A stretch of 64,000 nt of DNA from Metopolophium dirhodum (GCF_019925205.1 NC_083564.1:5337491-5401490), one strand, 5' to 3'. Counted from the stretch's first letter, positions 1 through 13,462 are shown. Notes: generated from the letters alone by a model not told the origin. Translations and numbers: made by a program.

Positions 1-2248
1 AGAAAATAATATCTTTATACGTATAATTCGTGTGCGATAATAGCAGTGGCGACATGCAGGGATCCGGGCCGTGTAAAACAAAGTAAGTACCCCGCGAGCG
101 GGTGTGTGGGTGTGTGGGTGCGGGTGTGCATGTGCGCGTGTGTACCGTGCGCGTTTAATGCGTTACCCCTGGGCGCTTACGAAGTTTTCACGTCGACGCG
201 GATTCGTGCGCATACCTATATAGTGTAGCACACACGCGCTTCTTACGCCTTTAACACAATTTAGCATCCACCTCCGGGCCCGTTTCCGGTCTCGCCGGCT
301 TTATTCGCTAAATACTTCCGGCGTAAGCCTTTGACGCGAACGCACCCCACACGCGTATATCTATTATATTATGCGTACATATATATATATGTATAGAGAG
401 TGAAAGAGAGGGTGTGCGAGGGGGTGAAAAAAAAAATGTTGCCCTCGTTCAATTTATCAGCGGAAAAGTATTTATTTATTTTTCTTTTTTCTCCGCAAGA
501 ACGTGTACTTCACTCCGGCGCAGTTTTTTTTTTTTCGTCCACATATTATATTATTATATACGATTCACTCTTCATCCCCAACGCGGTGTACGAAAGTATA
601 AAACATACCTAGCCGTATTAAGTATATGTACCTACCTATGTAAGTACATAATATACTCATAGTCGAGTATGATATATTCTATATATGTACCTATTGTACA
701 CGTACGTAACACTGTAAGGACACGCGACGTACGCGTCACCTCCTCGCGAGACATTATAGGTCCTGGCGGCGATGTCGTCGACGGGCGGGTGGAGAAGAAT
801 GGGGGAAGGGGGGGGACCACGTCTCGCCCCTCCGCCGCCGCCGCCGCCAAAACTAATAACAATAAACAAAACGGGTTCCGGGTGGAAATGTAAACGTTTT
901 ATTTGTACACACTAGCTGCGTTTCCGGGGGGGGGGGGGGGGGATACAGTCATGGCTTCCGGCGCGCGCGCGAGCGATTGCCGCCGGGCGCGAGACGCGAA
1001 AAAGAAATACACGCTGCACACACGCGCGTGCGAGCCCCATAAATGTTTGCTCATCTCAAACAACACTCCGCCCCGTCTCGGAGTCCTGTCCACCGCCGCG
1101 GTGAGGGGGAGGGGGGGGGCGAAGAAAAACAACCTGAAGCAGTCGGAGGTGTGCGGGGGGAGCGGAAATGGGAGGGGGGCGCGTGATCGCCCGGCCCGGG
1201 ATATGGAGGGCCATTGGGTTTATGTATGGTCGTTTATGCGGGACGAGGTGCGGGATATTTAAAAAAAAAAAAAAAATAAAAATAAAAATGCCCCCGGACG
1301 CGACGGTGGCTTTGCCGGTCGTGCAGGGAGGGGTTTTGTGGGGGGAGAGGGGGGTGAATTGTCGCCGCGGGAACCGAAAATCCGGTTTTACGTGCTCGGA
1401 AATATTTATTATTTTGCCTCTTTTCCGCGACGGTTTATATATTATTATATTGTGCGCGTATACATGTATATACTGCAATATACGCGAAGCACCGTTGTTT
1501 TATCGTTAACCCCCCGAAGCAAACGGATTTTCATTTTTCTCGGGCAACGTTAAAAAAACCACACCCCTCGCCAAAAATGAAACAACCACTGCTGTATATA
1601 AACCGATATCGCGCGGGTTAACTATATCGCGGTGATCGACTGACGACCGTACAATGTACATACCCACCTATAACGTAATATCATAATTCGAATAGAAGCC
1701 CGTCTCTCTCGTGCACTCTTCGCGTTTTTGTGACGTTGAATATGGGAAATATAAGAAACTTCGTTCCTCGTATAATATATTATTATTATATTACTGCACA
1801 CCCCGCCGACGACTAAACGGCGTTTGTAAAGTACAGCACTTATCTCCGTTATGACTAAATGTTATTATAATATATAAATAACGTCTATCGATATTTCAAG
1901 CGTAAACATACTACCCACCTACGTCGCGGATAGGAAAAAAAAATACAATTCGAATATTCGGTCGCAAACGGTTGACATAACATCATAATATCATCGAGAT
2001 ACGCGGTACAATAAACGTACCTACCTATACGAGGCTTCGTAAGTATGGTTTTTACCGTCACGACCGATTTTGGGCGTCTTAAAAATATTATCACAGAAAA
2101 TTAGTTAAAATATTATATTGTTTATATTTGACAAATCTTAAAAACGTAAAAAAAGATCATAATATAATATCGTAGTTTGTATATTTGTCGTTATGGGGAA
2201 AAGGCCGCATACCGGTAGATCAACAAATTTCAAATATTATATTGGCTA
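1..2248. other. Gene-free stretch with CpG-rich patches
   Basis: No reading frame here looks like protein: the longer ones are low-complexity and run through homopolymers. About 700-1400 is rich in CpG and contains a G run near 929-942 and an A run at 1261-1276, while the flanks are AT-rich with TATATA tracts. The CpG-rich part could be a promoter-proximal region of a gene outside the window or in the adjacent gap, but I see no start site or splice signal that decides this. Confidence 0.5.
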
Positions 2249-2748
2249 NNNNNNNNNNNNNNNNNNNNNNNNNNNNNNNNNNNNNNNNNNNNNNNNNNNN
2301 NNNNNNNNNNNNNNNNNNNNNNNNNNNNNNNNNNNNNNNNNNNNNNNNNNNNNNNNNNNNNNNNNNNNNNNNNNNNNNNNNNNNNNNNNNNNNNNNNNNN
2401 NNNNNNNNNNNNNNNNNNNNNNNNNNNNNNNNNNNNNNNNNNNNNNNNNNNNNNNNNNNNNNNNNNNNNNNNNNNNNNNNNNNNNNNNNNNNNNNNNNNN
2501 NNNNNNNNNNNNNNNNNNNNNNNNNNNNNNNNNNNNNNNNNNNNNNNNNNNNNNNNNNNNNNNNNNNNNNNNNNNNNNNNNNNNNNNNNNNNNNNNNNNN
2601 NNNNNNNNNNNNNNNNNNNNNNNNNNNNNNNNNNNNNNNNNNNNNNNNNNNNNNNNNNNNNNNNNNNNNNNNNNNNNNNNNNNNNNNNNNNNNNNNNNNN
2701 NNNNNNNNNNNNNNNNNNNNNNNNNNNNNNNNNNNNNNNNNNNNNNNN
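2249..2748. other. Assembly gap of exactly 500 N
   Basis: A continuous block of N. The round length suggests a gap of estimated or default size, so distances across it are not reliable. Reading frames that span it are artefacts. Confidence 0.99.
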
Positions 2749-2870
2749 TGCACACGGCTCGGTTCGTGCGCCGAATACAATGAGCGTGTGCGAAGAAGAC
2801 GCCACCGACCGAAATCACCGACGACGATGTCGTTTTAACGACGTTGACGTTATGCGATTATAATAGTTGT

Positions 2871-3113
2871 AGGTACTTCTAGAATTAGAAGACTCAAAAG
2901 ACAGTGGCCTAGAGACCTACTAAAATAATAAAAAAAAAAAAAACTACAACATCTAAAATGTACTCGGTCGGGTGGTGCTGCTGAGTGCCTGCCCAAAAAT
3001 GTCAAATTCTGCTACTTATACTATATAAATATCCTATTTGCTCATTGTACATAACTTTGTATAGATTGTAAATTACGTAAATGAATAAAAAAAAAAAAAA
3101 AAAGGTACTTCTA
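2871..3113 (+). mobile_element. 5'-truncated LINE 3' tail with target site duplication
   Basis: The sequence 2882-3102 ends in ATGAATAAA followed by a run of about 17 A and is flanked by a perfect 11-bp direct repeat AGGTACTTCTA at 2871-2881 and 3103-3113. The tail has the TTGTACATAACTTTGTATAG-like 3' UTR style seen in insect LINEs. A short insertion with an A tail and a target site duplication is what target-primed reverse transcription leaves. No coding sequence remains, so the clade cannot be told. A processed 3' UTR of a cellular gene is an alternative. Confidence 0.68.
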
Positions 3114-3847
3114 TGACTACACTCGGTTCAAGTTGAGAAACGCGGTCGGCGGCCGACTCGTGGACGGTCACTGTACTAACACGGCAGGTCTGCAGATGAT
3201 TATGGGTGTTGCCCGACTGCGGCTCGACGAAAACTGGTCGCCGCCGACTACGTACCTTAACTTGAACAGAGTATACACGTATTATTATTTTTCAGTCTTC
3301 GAACGACCATTATCCAACGTGAGGTTACGATAAAAAATTGCAATATTAATCGTAAGAGACTTTCACAACGTTGGGAATTTTAGTTTTGCACAAAGTGCCA
3401 CTAACTTCACCTTAAACAACACATGCCTCAAGAATTTTAACGCTCACCTCGACTCCACGTATTGCTTTTACGTTATTACGCATTGCGTATAATGCTTCAA
3501 TTCCCGAAAAATATATCTATTCGGGTGGTTATAACGATTATTATAGTACGAAATGTAAATGGAATAATTATTGTCGCTTTAGATCCTATTATGTGACGGT
3601 TTTACATAAATATTGCATGTAAAAATGCCACAACTCTATATAATATATTATAACCTAATCATATTATAATGGCTGTTCAAAGTTTAAGACGAAAACGTTT
3701 TTTTTTTTTTGGGAGAACGCCATAAACTGCAGTAATGTGGCGATCTTCAGTTGAAACTCCAGCTTTTAAATGTATGCATTAACACTGTACAAAAAAATAT
3801 GTAATGTATTATTTATTTTTTATGGGCACCCTTGGAATATTATATTA
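3114..3847. other. AT-rich intergenic DNA, no gene seen
   Basis: No supported coding frame. The piece around 3660-3800 (T run, then a GGGAGAACGCC motif and TTTAAATGTATGCA) looks like dispersed repeat sequence; TTTAAATGTATGCA recurs near 16794. Confidence 0.4.
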
Positions 3848-3855
3848 CCGTAAAA

Positions 3856-4329
3856 CAGCGTTTCGAAACCTGTGGTACGCGAAAATCTCTTAGGTGGTAA
3901 GCTAAAAAAACTCCTTTTATAAAAAAAAGAAATGGAATGGACCATTATTGACAATAAATATCATAAACAATGTAAATAACAAATGTACATGAATATTTCG
4001 TTTTATTTGTATGCATTAAAAGCTTATACTACCGTTAATTTGTAGTTCGTAATGAAAATTAATTTCCACGCATATGTATCCAAGCACCTTGACATTGCCC
4101 TTATATTCATCTTATATTCACTCTCATTACCATTGGCCTTATGACTACAATACCATATTTACAATACCATACAATACCATATCCACATAGGTACGCTGAA
4201 TAATGCATGCACGAAAAACAAGGTATTCATTTTTAATAAGTAAAATAAAACGTTATTTTGTCAAGTGGTACATGAAAATCGTCTAAGTGCGTAAGCGGTA
4301 CGCGGATATAAAACGGTTGAGAACCACTG
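3856..4329. mobile_element. hAT-type non-autonomous transposon (MITE), 474 bp
   Basis: The left end reads CAGCGTTTCGAAACC and the right end, reverse-complemented, reads CAGTGGTTCTCAACC. These match the CAGNG-starting terminal inverted repeats typical of hAT elements. Both ends continue into a GTACGCG motif. The flanks are 8-bp near-identical duplications, CCGTAAAA (3848-3855) and CCGTACAA (4330-4337), as expected for hAT insertion. The interior has no transposase frame. Around 4079-4125 it carries a motif, AAGGTGCTTGG/AGGGCAA in reverse, that also occurs near 7462-7500 and 8090-8130. Confidence 0.82.
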
Positions 4330-4710
4330 CCGTACAAGAAATATGGATTTGAAAATTATACAATATATTATGCGTACTTAATATTATTATTTTTTTTTTT
4401 TTTTATTAATTAAACATAAGACTTTCCTAGTCTAAGGCTATCTAAATCTAGGGATATTGAAAGTTTACATAATTTTTAACGTTATAAACATGATAATTAA
4501 AATTTTTGAGTACTATGGATAATTACAATTGGTATAAAATATAGTATGACGTATAAAATTAATGATATTTGTTAGCATGAGCAAAATGTATACAAATAGA
4601 TAAAATAGCAACGTGTTTATATAAACTAAAGTAAATAAAGATAAGTAATTATTGTAGGTATGGTCTGATATACGATGAAAAGATAGATAAAAAGGGAAAA
4701 ACCTGTACCC

Positions 4711-5310
4711 TATGGACAGAAACGTTTATTGACAATCTCGGTAAGGAGATTAATTAGTGGAGTAATTATTAAAGATTTAAAATTAGAAATAAATTCTGAT
4801 AAAACATTTGTGATGGATTCCATGGAAGAGGTTACCGTTTTGGTCGCTGCAGCATAGGATTTCCTTGGAAGCTGCCGAGCATGATCTCCTGGGACATCGT
4901 TTGACGAAGACTTTGTAGGCGTTGGTACATTTGTATTTTTGCGTTTTTTTTTTGTAACGGATTGATAAAAACGGCATCCTTTGTAGTTGGCCGTGTGTAC
5001 CTCAGAACAGAGCGCGCATTTGGCTGGACTAGCTCGGTCCTTTTTGCAGTTCGCGGAGCTCGACCGCATTTGACGCACCTAGATTCATGTTGACAGTAGT
5101 TATCGGTATGGCCGTAGGCTTGACAATTATGGCACTGAGGCGGACCACGGCGGGACAGATTCTTAATATTACTGAAATGGTATAATTCAAGACCGACCAA
5201 TTACGTTGATTATTGCCTACGTACAATACACTTGACGTCGTAATATAAATTAAGGTATAGGTATCGGAAAACACGTGTAACTCTAAAACGACCCTGCATT
5301 TCGGTGCCAT
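4711..5310 (-). pseudogene. LINE ORF1 (gag-like, zinc-knuckle) remnant
   Basis: Read on the minus strand, three frames together give the C-terminal part of an insect non-LTR retrotransposon ORF1. A CCHC zinc knuckle (C-HN-C-QAYG-H-TDNY-C) lies at about 5093-5134, preceded by RRGPPQ and followed by a second CVKCG knuckle near 5080. This order matches the pre-C2HC plus zinc-knuckle architecture of Jockey-like ORF1 proteins. The frame changes at least twice: the N-terminal part is at 5200-5310, the knuckles at 5060-5200, and the lysine/serine-rich tail with the PAKCALCS knuckle at 4711-5078. It is therefore a dead copy. No reverse transcriptase lies next to it. Confidence 0.8.
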
Positions 5311-7900
5311 GGTAGTCTGTTCGGACTTTAATCGGTAATTCGATACGCGATGTAGGTCGGTCGTGGCGGGAAATTGTCGTACGTGATGAGTACTGAGTAC
5401 ATAATATATGACATTTTTCGGTAGGAAAAAACCGACACCTGTGATATTATATTATTATACTGGAGAAGTTTTGATGATATTACATAATATTATTATTATT
5501 ATTATTATCATCGTCGATCCCGTTGATATATTTTATAATGATATTATATTATAATGTACGAGTACAATATTATTATTATCATATCGGCATAATGACGAAG
5601 CTTATTTTATTCAATCGTCGATGAACGCAGAACGGGGGTGACGACTGACGGATAATAATACAATATTGTACATGGGCCGCACCGACGTCGGACATAAAAA
5701 AAAATAATACACAATACTATATTATTATTAATATTATAATATATATATATATATATAGGTCTCTATGTACGGGATCTGGTTGGTTTTATTATTGTTATAT
5801 TTTTTCATTTTCATTTTCATTTTCGTCCCCCCCCCCCCCCCGTTCACGCTTCTCTTCGTCCGTATGTATATATACTCGATATAGCTGCTGCACTGCATAC
5901 AACAATTTCGTCGAGCAAATCGGTTCGCATTATCATCGCCATCTGGACCACCACCACTGCCTCACACTGCAGCGTTCCTCGATGTGCGTGTGGGTGTGTG
6001 TGTGTGTGTGTGTGGGGAAAGTTTTTGCTACCCACCGCTGCCTCCACCGACGGAATATTAATGCGCTTAGGCTTTTGGCCGCTCCCCGCACCCCGCCCGC
6101 ACCCGTACACGAACGCAAAAAAACACGTATTCCGCGGTCATAAAACGTTGTTGTCGGAGACGCGCGTCTAAAGTTTTTAGAATTTTTTTCTGTGAGGTTT
6201 TTTTTTTTATTCCGACCTTCTATCCCTCACCGGAGTGGAGAGACCATGGGCCGGAAGGAAATAATCGTCAGAGGTACTGTTACCGACGACTGTGCCGTAC
6301 TGTTACAACACCGCGGTACTGGTATACATGTACCCATATACAATCGCGCGCGAACAATGATTTCCGGTTTAACCTTTGACTCGCGGTTACCCTAGCGCAA
6401 ACGTCGTTCCGAACACGCCCGACCGTCGACGATAAAGAGTGTCGGTGATTTTTTTTTTACTTCCCGTCTGGACGGGATGTTTCACGAGAACGATCGACGT
6501 CCGTTATCGTAAAAAATTTACAGTTTTATAATATTATACGTATAATATTACCTAGTATAATACCCTCGGGTAGCTCTGGTGTATTCCGTGCATTTGAACA
6601 CCACGTTTTTTTTCATAACATTTTAATACTGTCGGTTTTCGTTGAATATCGAATATAACTTATCAGTATACTGATGATTATGATAGTGCAAAAATTATAG
6701 AAAATTATAATATTATATATTTTGTAGATTTATAATATGTTTCTGATGTGTTAGCAAAGTAATATACTAAAAAAATGATTTATAGAACATTATATTTTAT
6801 TTTCATCTAGTATTAATTATAAAATATAAATTTGCAGGTATAGTATCTACTGTCAAGTTGCGTAATATAAATCATTTTTATTGTTGTGTAAAGCATTATA
6901 TTGTGCAGTACTTAAATTCTGTAAGATGACGTGTATCTACTTATGTAATGGACTGAACTTTATACTTATTATGACGATTATATAGGTCATAATAATAATT
7001 TATAGTAGATAACCGTGATGAGAAAATAAGTAACAACGGACTAACATTTGCATATTTTTATAAAACTATACTGAAAGACTTATGTATACCTTTATTTTAT
7101 CAATATTGCTAATAATATGCGAAATACAAATATTTTATATTTTTTCTTTGTGTAAAAATATCAATTTTACTCTCGAATTTATCATCGATCACACTTAAAT
7201 CTGTAATCTTTTTTTCAATTTATTTTATCACATAATATATAATAGTGTTTTTCAATACAATTTTTGTTTTTATCAGAGTAAATATTTTATATTATGTAAA
7301 CGGTTAAGTTATAATTAAACATTTTATTAATGTTTATTAATTGTAATTATAATAATATTATACGATCGTATAAGTTCATTGGATTAGAGTGGTAATGGGA
7401 TAGTGGGATCCTGCAATGTACACTACCTACAAATCTCACGAAAATTATACAATATTCATCTAAGAGTGAGAATATTAGGGCAATATTGAGGTGCTTGGGT
7501 ATATCTAGGGTTATGACAGTTATGAACGTGAATTATTTAACGTGAAAATTTCTCTTTGAAATATTGAAAAATATAGTTTTTTAATTTTGTGTTTTTCGGT
7601 AAAGCGTATTTATTTCATAAGATCATCAACTGGCTGATGGTCAGACTGATTTCATACCAGATTATCATAGTGGTTATCAATATTTAATTGCCAAACTCGG
7701 TGTAGAGAAGATATTTAATATAAGATAGTTAATTATTATGTATTTTATACAATGTACGATGTAAGCAATATTTAACGTTTTCAACTTGATATTTAGCTAA
7801 GCAAAGGTGTTTACTGCACTCCTTACTAAGTTTTAAATTTAAATTTATTTTTTTATTTTTCGTCAAAATGAAATATTTAAAAAAATAAATTACATGAAAT
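5311..7900. other. AT-rich DNA with simple repeats, no gene
   Basis: No credible frame. Visible landmarks are (TAT)n near 5490-5510, a (TA)n tract near 5738-5757, TTTCAT repeats then a C run at 5827-5841, a (GT)n tract at about 5991-6014, and a short CpG-richer patch at 6040-6480. A motif GAGTGAGAATATTAGGGCAA near 7463 is shared with 8097 and, inverted, with 4100. Confidence 0.45.
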
Positions 7901-7924
7901 CTTAGTACTCTAGATATATCTGAA

Positions 7925-8295
7925 ATGTTCTACAACAAAACCAACAGACTCGGAAAAAATTCGATAATTTTCAAAATAATAATAACAATAATAGGTAATA
8001 TTATGAAGTTTCAAAGTGTTATTATTCAGCGTCTGTAAGATAATTGTTGTAACGCCGAGTCGTAACGAAAATATAAGGTGAATAAGAGTCATAAGAGTGA
8101 GAATATAAGGGCAACACCAATGGGTGCTCCGGTACGTCGTGTCAAATTTTCTAAAATTAAAAAACACTCGGGAAAAAATCGATACTTTTCAAAATAATAA
8201 TGATGATAACAATACGAAAGTTCAAAGTGTTATTATTCGGCGTCCGCGGATAATTTTTGTAACGCCGCGTCGATGCGAAAATATGGTATTGCGTG
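7925..8295. repeat. Imperfect direct duplication of about 140 bp
   Basis: The segment 7925-8070 is repeated at about 8150-8290. Shared blocks in order are ACTCGG(G)AAAAAAT, TTTTCAAAATAATAAT, TTCAAAGTGTTATTATTC, a CGTC block, and TTGTAACGCCG.GTCG followed by CGAAAATAT. The copies differ by substitutions and small indels, so the duplication is old. No coding capacity is evident. Confidence 0.65.
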
Positions 8296-8299
8296 GTGC

Positions 8300-9534
8300 T
8301 GTGCGGCATTGCCCCTCTGCGCAGTGTAAGTGCTGTTTGTCGGCAATCTCGAAAACCGAAATAAAAACAATACAAATATTGCGATTTCGTACCGACGTCG
8401 ATTTCGCGGTGTAACTACGATATAATGCGCGGCAATTCAGCGGAAATCCTTTGGACTGGCACCGCGCACACGTACTAAAAATGTTATTTGCTTACGACGC
8501 ATAATATTACTGTACGGATATTATAATACAGGGGCGATGACACGGCGAACGTGCACCCCGTACATCCGCTGCAACGCATATAATAGCGTTTAAGCCCTAA
8601 ACCTATACATTATTGTATATTCGTTCGGGGCTTGGGTATTTTATATTTATTCGGTTTAATGCGCCCAGCAATATGACCCACGGTGACGTGTACATGTATA
8701 ACGTAATGGTTTATGCAATGCGCATTACGATGTAATGTTATCGTGTCGTAAAAATATATTGTCTGCGGCGTATAACGCGCACACACTGCACGAGAGACGC
8801 GTCATGATAATTATTATATCATAATTTCGGAGCGGTAATTCGGGCCCCCATACGTATCGAAATATGACATAGTACCTATTATATTATGGGCGAACGGAAA
8901 TCCAGTTCAAACGAATTCGGTGTACCTTTGATATTATTATAGGCGGGTTGCCTACTATACGATTATTGTTTTAGGCGCGCGTTAATATTAATGCTTAACG
9001 ACAGCTGGCCCCCTAAGTATATTTGGCGTGTCGATGCGTGGGTATATGAATATGACTTGTAAATAATCAATGTTCCTAACCCTATATATCTTCGGGTTGC
9101 GTTCAACTACGGCACAGCTGCAGCGGCAGTGCATCGTGTACACGACCGTCATTTTTATGGCGAGTAAATTATTGCGCAAATGCGCAGACCACTTCCCGTG
9201 CACCACAATAATGATGATAATAATAATAATAATAATAATAATATCGTATATGGTGCGCGCTAATATGTCTGTCAATTTGATTGATCACGGTAATTATTTC
9301 TACCGCTCGTCATTCGATCGAGGTTAACATTTGTAGGTATACTTACACACGTATGAATGTGTGATATAATCGTTTATGCATAACCACGAAATGATTATAA
9401 TTTATTAACAAAGACGGGCCACCGCGAGGACTATATAATATGTTGGCGACTCTATCGTCACACAGCTGGCATAGGTCCGACCGCGGTGGGCTTACGACGG
9501 GCAAAATATTAATCGATTTAATATTCCGCATACG
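8300..9534. other. Intergenic, CpG-containing, no gene
   Basis: No supported frame. An (ATA)n microsatellite lies at about 9210-9243 and produces artefactual polyisoleucine frames on both strands. Confidence 0.45.
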
Positions 9535-9542
9535 CATACGAT

Positions 9543-10077
9543 CAAGGCTGTGCAAGTTAAGGGTTTTTTTTTAACTCAGTCAAGTTGAGTTAATATGCAC
9601 CAATAACAAAAGTTAAAAGTTAATTTAACTATAGGTTAACTGAGTTAAGTTAAAAGTTGATACATACTTTTGTTGACTTTTTATTAAGTTAAAAAAAAAG
9701 TTAATTTGTTTATACAACGCTTGCGTACTTAATTTTTTTCCAACACTAAATTATAGGATATAGTGTTAATACTTCATACAGTATTTCCATATAAGTTAGA
9801 TTCGAATGATATAAATGTTTAACTTTAAACAATTTACGATACATATTTTTTGACATGAAAACGAAATAGACTGAAATAGTGAAATATTATAAAATTAAAA
9901 ACAAAATAAATTAACTTAACTTACTTCTTAAAATGAAAAATTAACTCGTTAATTTCACGTTAATTAAGAAAGAAATGTAGTAAGTTAACAGTTAAGTTAA
10001 TGAAAAGCCAAAAGTAACTAGTTAAGTTAAAAAGCTAAAATTAAATTAACTTTTTACCTCGTTAATGCCCAGCCTTG
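9543..10077. mobile_element. hAT-type MITE with AGTTAA-rich interior, 535 bp
   Basis: The left end is CAAGGCTGTGCAAGTTAA and the right end, reverse-complemented, starts CAAGGCTGGGC, giving matching terminal inverted repeats. The flanks are CATACGAT (9535-9542) and GATACGAT (10078-10085), an 8-bp duplication with one mismatch, as for hAT. The interior is made almost wholly of variants of AAGTTAA/TTAACTT in both orientations. There is no transposase frame, so it must be mobilised in trans. Confidence 0.8.
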
Positions 10078-10085
10078 GATACGAT

Positions 10086-13000
10086 ATCGCAATAACTGCT
10101 CAGTCGCATTATCATTAGGTATTATACGACAAATGCGCCTAACTAAACTTGAATAAAACACTCTTGCGACGAATTTTAGAAAGTAACGAGTTTATTATAC
10201 GGCATGGATTGATGCAATGAGTGTAGTTATCATATTTTTGATTGTATTTTTTTTTTTTTAGTCGTAGTTTGCCGGTATTATTGTATACCTAAAATTTAGT
10301 TATTCGTTATACCTATCGTAAACGTTTTTACTAGAGTTACCTTTTCATAACGGTGATGCGCTGACCCTAAATACGTACAATAGTTGTTATAATTAGATTT
10401 TTATTACGGTTTGATTAGCCTGAGAATTTAATTTCTAACTTTCAAACCTATGATAATATATTCTAAAAGATTTATGTTATTCACTCATATTATAATATGT
10501 ATTAATGAATACGATCGTTGATCAAAAAACTGTATTTTCTAGCGATATTTGATAAGGTCCAGGAAATATTCTACGAGTACATACTTTTAACGAAAATCCT
10601 TAAGATCGTGATAAATATTAATAATATTGTGAAAAAATCATTACACTACACACAATAAGAGGGTTTTGAACGACGATCTTTTGCACGAGGAATAATCATT
10701 ACTGTCTGTGCTAAAAATTCGCTGAATATTATAATATTGTAATCATATCGCTGGATTTTTTTTTTAAAACTATTTTATTTTAATACACTATGCATATAAA
10801 AACATGATATTGCGTGAACAAAAAAAAAAAATTCTTATGCGGACTTAGGTTGTGGGTCGATTTCGAGTGGATCGCATTGAGGGTCGCTTATAGAATTCAT
10901 AATACCTCAGATAGCCGCTGGCCGGTCTGTATTGAATCCGTCTTCAGATCGGCAGCGCACAGGAAAACGTATTAATAACTTAACTGGAAATTGTACACAA
11001 AAAATATAATATTATATAGGTACCTACTACAAATAATTAATGCGGTTCTCTGGGCCTGCATTTTTTTAATTCTGGAAATATTTTTCGTACTTTTTTTTTT
11101 AATCAAGTTGCTGCAGCAGCACGAAGTCGCAAGCATTGAATTGGTATTGGAAAAAAAATAAAAATATTTTTTGCGTAGTGACGGCACACGAAATCAATAT
11201 GACAAAACCGATCGTCTGCAAAACGAGAGTTGTTCATAAACATAATAATATGATACGGTAAAATGTTAAAACAAATATTATAAAATAACGTTTATTATTT
11301 TCTAATAAAGTCATAAATTACTTTTATTATTATTTATTTGAAAGTACATTTAAAAGCACAGTTTAACTGTATTTGTAGCTTGTCAGTAGAAAATAATGAA
11401 TGTTCTCTAAAATTGTTCATCACATAAAATATAAGATTATATATTTTATGGCTTGTAAAAATATATAATTATTATTGTTTTGAATTATTTTTCTAAAAAC
11501 ATTAAGTAAAGTTTTATTTTATTTATTTAATTCTTTCTTACTGTTTCAGATAAAAGTTACGATACAAAAAGTTTTCATTTCTATCGATATTGTATAATAT
11601 ATTTTTATGATTCACTATAATATAGCAAAATCAATACTTAAAATAACTACATATTATTATTTACATTCGAATTATACTACTTATGTATATAGTACCTAGA
11701 TACCTACGATAAATAAAATCTAAGAGATAAAATTATAATGCATGTTAATAAGATAACTTTTAATGAGAAAATCAAACAGATCATAATATTTTATGCTATT
11801 ATAGTGTAATATATTATATTAGAGGCTATATAATATTGTAGTCATGGGAATAGAAGTTAATCAGTAAAATTACTTAAATTAAATTAATTTACGACGTACA
11901 TAATAATATACAGTTGAAATTTTAACTGTATTATTGTGATAAATTATAATATCCACGCATGTTATGGGTTTTATTATTACAAATTACATAAGCACAAGTA
12001 TTTTCAAATTTATTTCAATTAGTTGATTGATTCATCACAATGAGCACAACTGTAGAACTTCTTAAATTCCAATATGTCCCAAGTTCTAAAATTGTTAACA
12101 TCCAACAAATAACCATTCAACCAAATAAATAATAATTGAATATTAATTCTTATCCTAGGCTCAATGTAAATCTCTAATTAATTGATAAGAAATTTAGTAA
12201 CTTTAAGTTATTTTTATATAACTATTATATACTTATTATATATTTTTTCCCATACAAAATACATATATAAATATATATAGATACTATCACAAAGTACAAT
12301 ATATTAAAATATTAAATAACAAAATCAAACACAGTTAGTAATTACAAACAAATAATGTATGTTGCAATATGTGTTATTTAAAAATCTCTACTAAACTAAA
12401 ACTAACAGATTATAAGTTTTCGTACATTTTTATGTCCCGTTAAATATTTAAAATAAATTATAACCAGTGACTCCGTACCTAATATACTCGTCCATTAATT
12501 TATTCGTCGCATATGTTTGAAAAACCGACTTTTTTCATGGTGTTTCCCAATCGGAAAACACAGATAACAATAATATTATTCACTGTGATAAAAGATAATT
12601 TTTATTATTATCGAACCGTTTTACAATAATTATTAATCTAAAATAATGAATTGAAACGACCGGAAAACACAACACTAACCATTGCAGAATACCTATGATT
12701 GTAAACATTTAGAGTCATGCCTCGGGGTTTTTGGGGGTGCTGATTTTGAGTCTGTGACTACGCTGAGACGGCACACAGATACCAAATCTCAGTCATAATT
12801 GTTGACACTCGTCCATTCTCCGTGATTTCTGGTTCGCGATCGTGTGTCATTACAGCAGCGTATCGCCACTATATATTTTATACTGTAGCAGTAGGTATCA
12901 CATCGTCTATTATATTATATTGTAGATACTTGGGAAAAACCCACCTCGCGTATCATTTACTCGCGTGCAATCGAGTTGTCCGTCTATTATAGCGATGTGG

Positions 13001-13250
13001 AAGAATATGTCATTGTCGCACCGATGCGATGTGTATTAGTTACTATATAGTAGGTGCGATATGAGACGACGTGAAAATAGAAAACTATTTTGCACGTTGC
13101 CGGGTTCGTCTTGCCAATTTCTATGACGTCGAAGTGGAGGCTATTATGCGAGCCTATTGCGCGGTGTTTGTCGCCGTAAATTATTATAATAGTCGTAAGA
13201 ATTCGTTTTTAAATGAAAAACAAAGACTCATCGGTAATAATTATACACAC
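10086..13250. other. Long AT-rich intergenic stretch, no gene
   Basis: Over 3 kb without a frame that resembles protein. Runs of A or T and TAATATTATA-type sequence dominate. From about 12700 the base composition rises toward the CpG-richer block that follows. Confidence 0.45.
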
Positions 13251-13261
13251 GTATATATATA

Positions 13262-13462
13262 TTTTTTTTTTTGAATCAAGACTTCGACAACCGATGTCGT
13301 TAGCCTGTCACTGTGGGCTAGGGTGCGGTTGGTGGTTTGGACACGCGTATGTGTGACAAGGACTTGTCGCTAAAAACCCGGGCGGTCACCCATCCGGCGA
13401 CTAGTGACACTCAGAACACGTTTCGCGACCGACCGCAAGCACCGCGCCAAAACCGAACCATA
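13262..13462 (-). mobile_element. SINE with 5S-rRNA-like promoter, copy 1
   Basis: On the minus strand this reads as a short element ending in an A tail (the T run at 13262-13272). At 13377-13395 (reverse complement) it contains GGATGGGTGACCGCCCGGG, which closely resembles the internal control region of insect 5S rRNA genes (GGATGGGTGACCGCCTGGGA). The same order of blocks is found at 52445-52669: the 5S-like block, then CACACATACGCGTGT, CAAACCA, GCCCACAGTG.CAGGCTAA, then the A tail. This copy has no clear target site duplication, so it is older or its edges are eroded. Confidence 0.62.

Noticed and set aside
2185..2838. Frames across the N block
   Set aside because: They consist almost wholly of undetermined bases.
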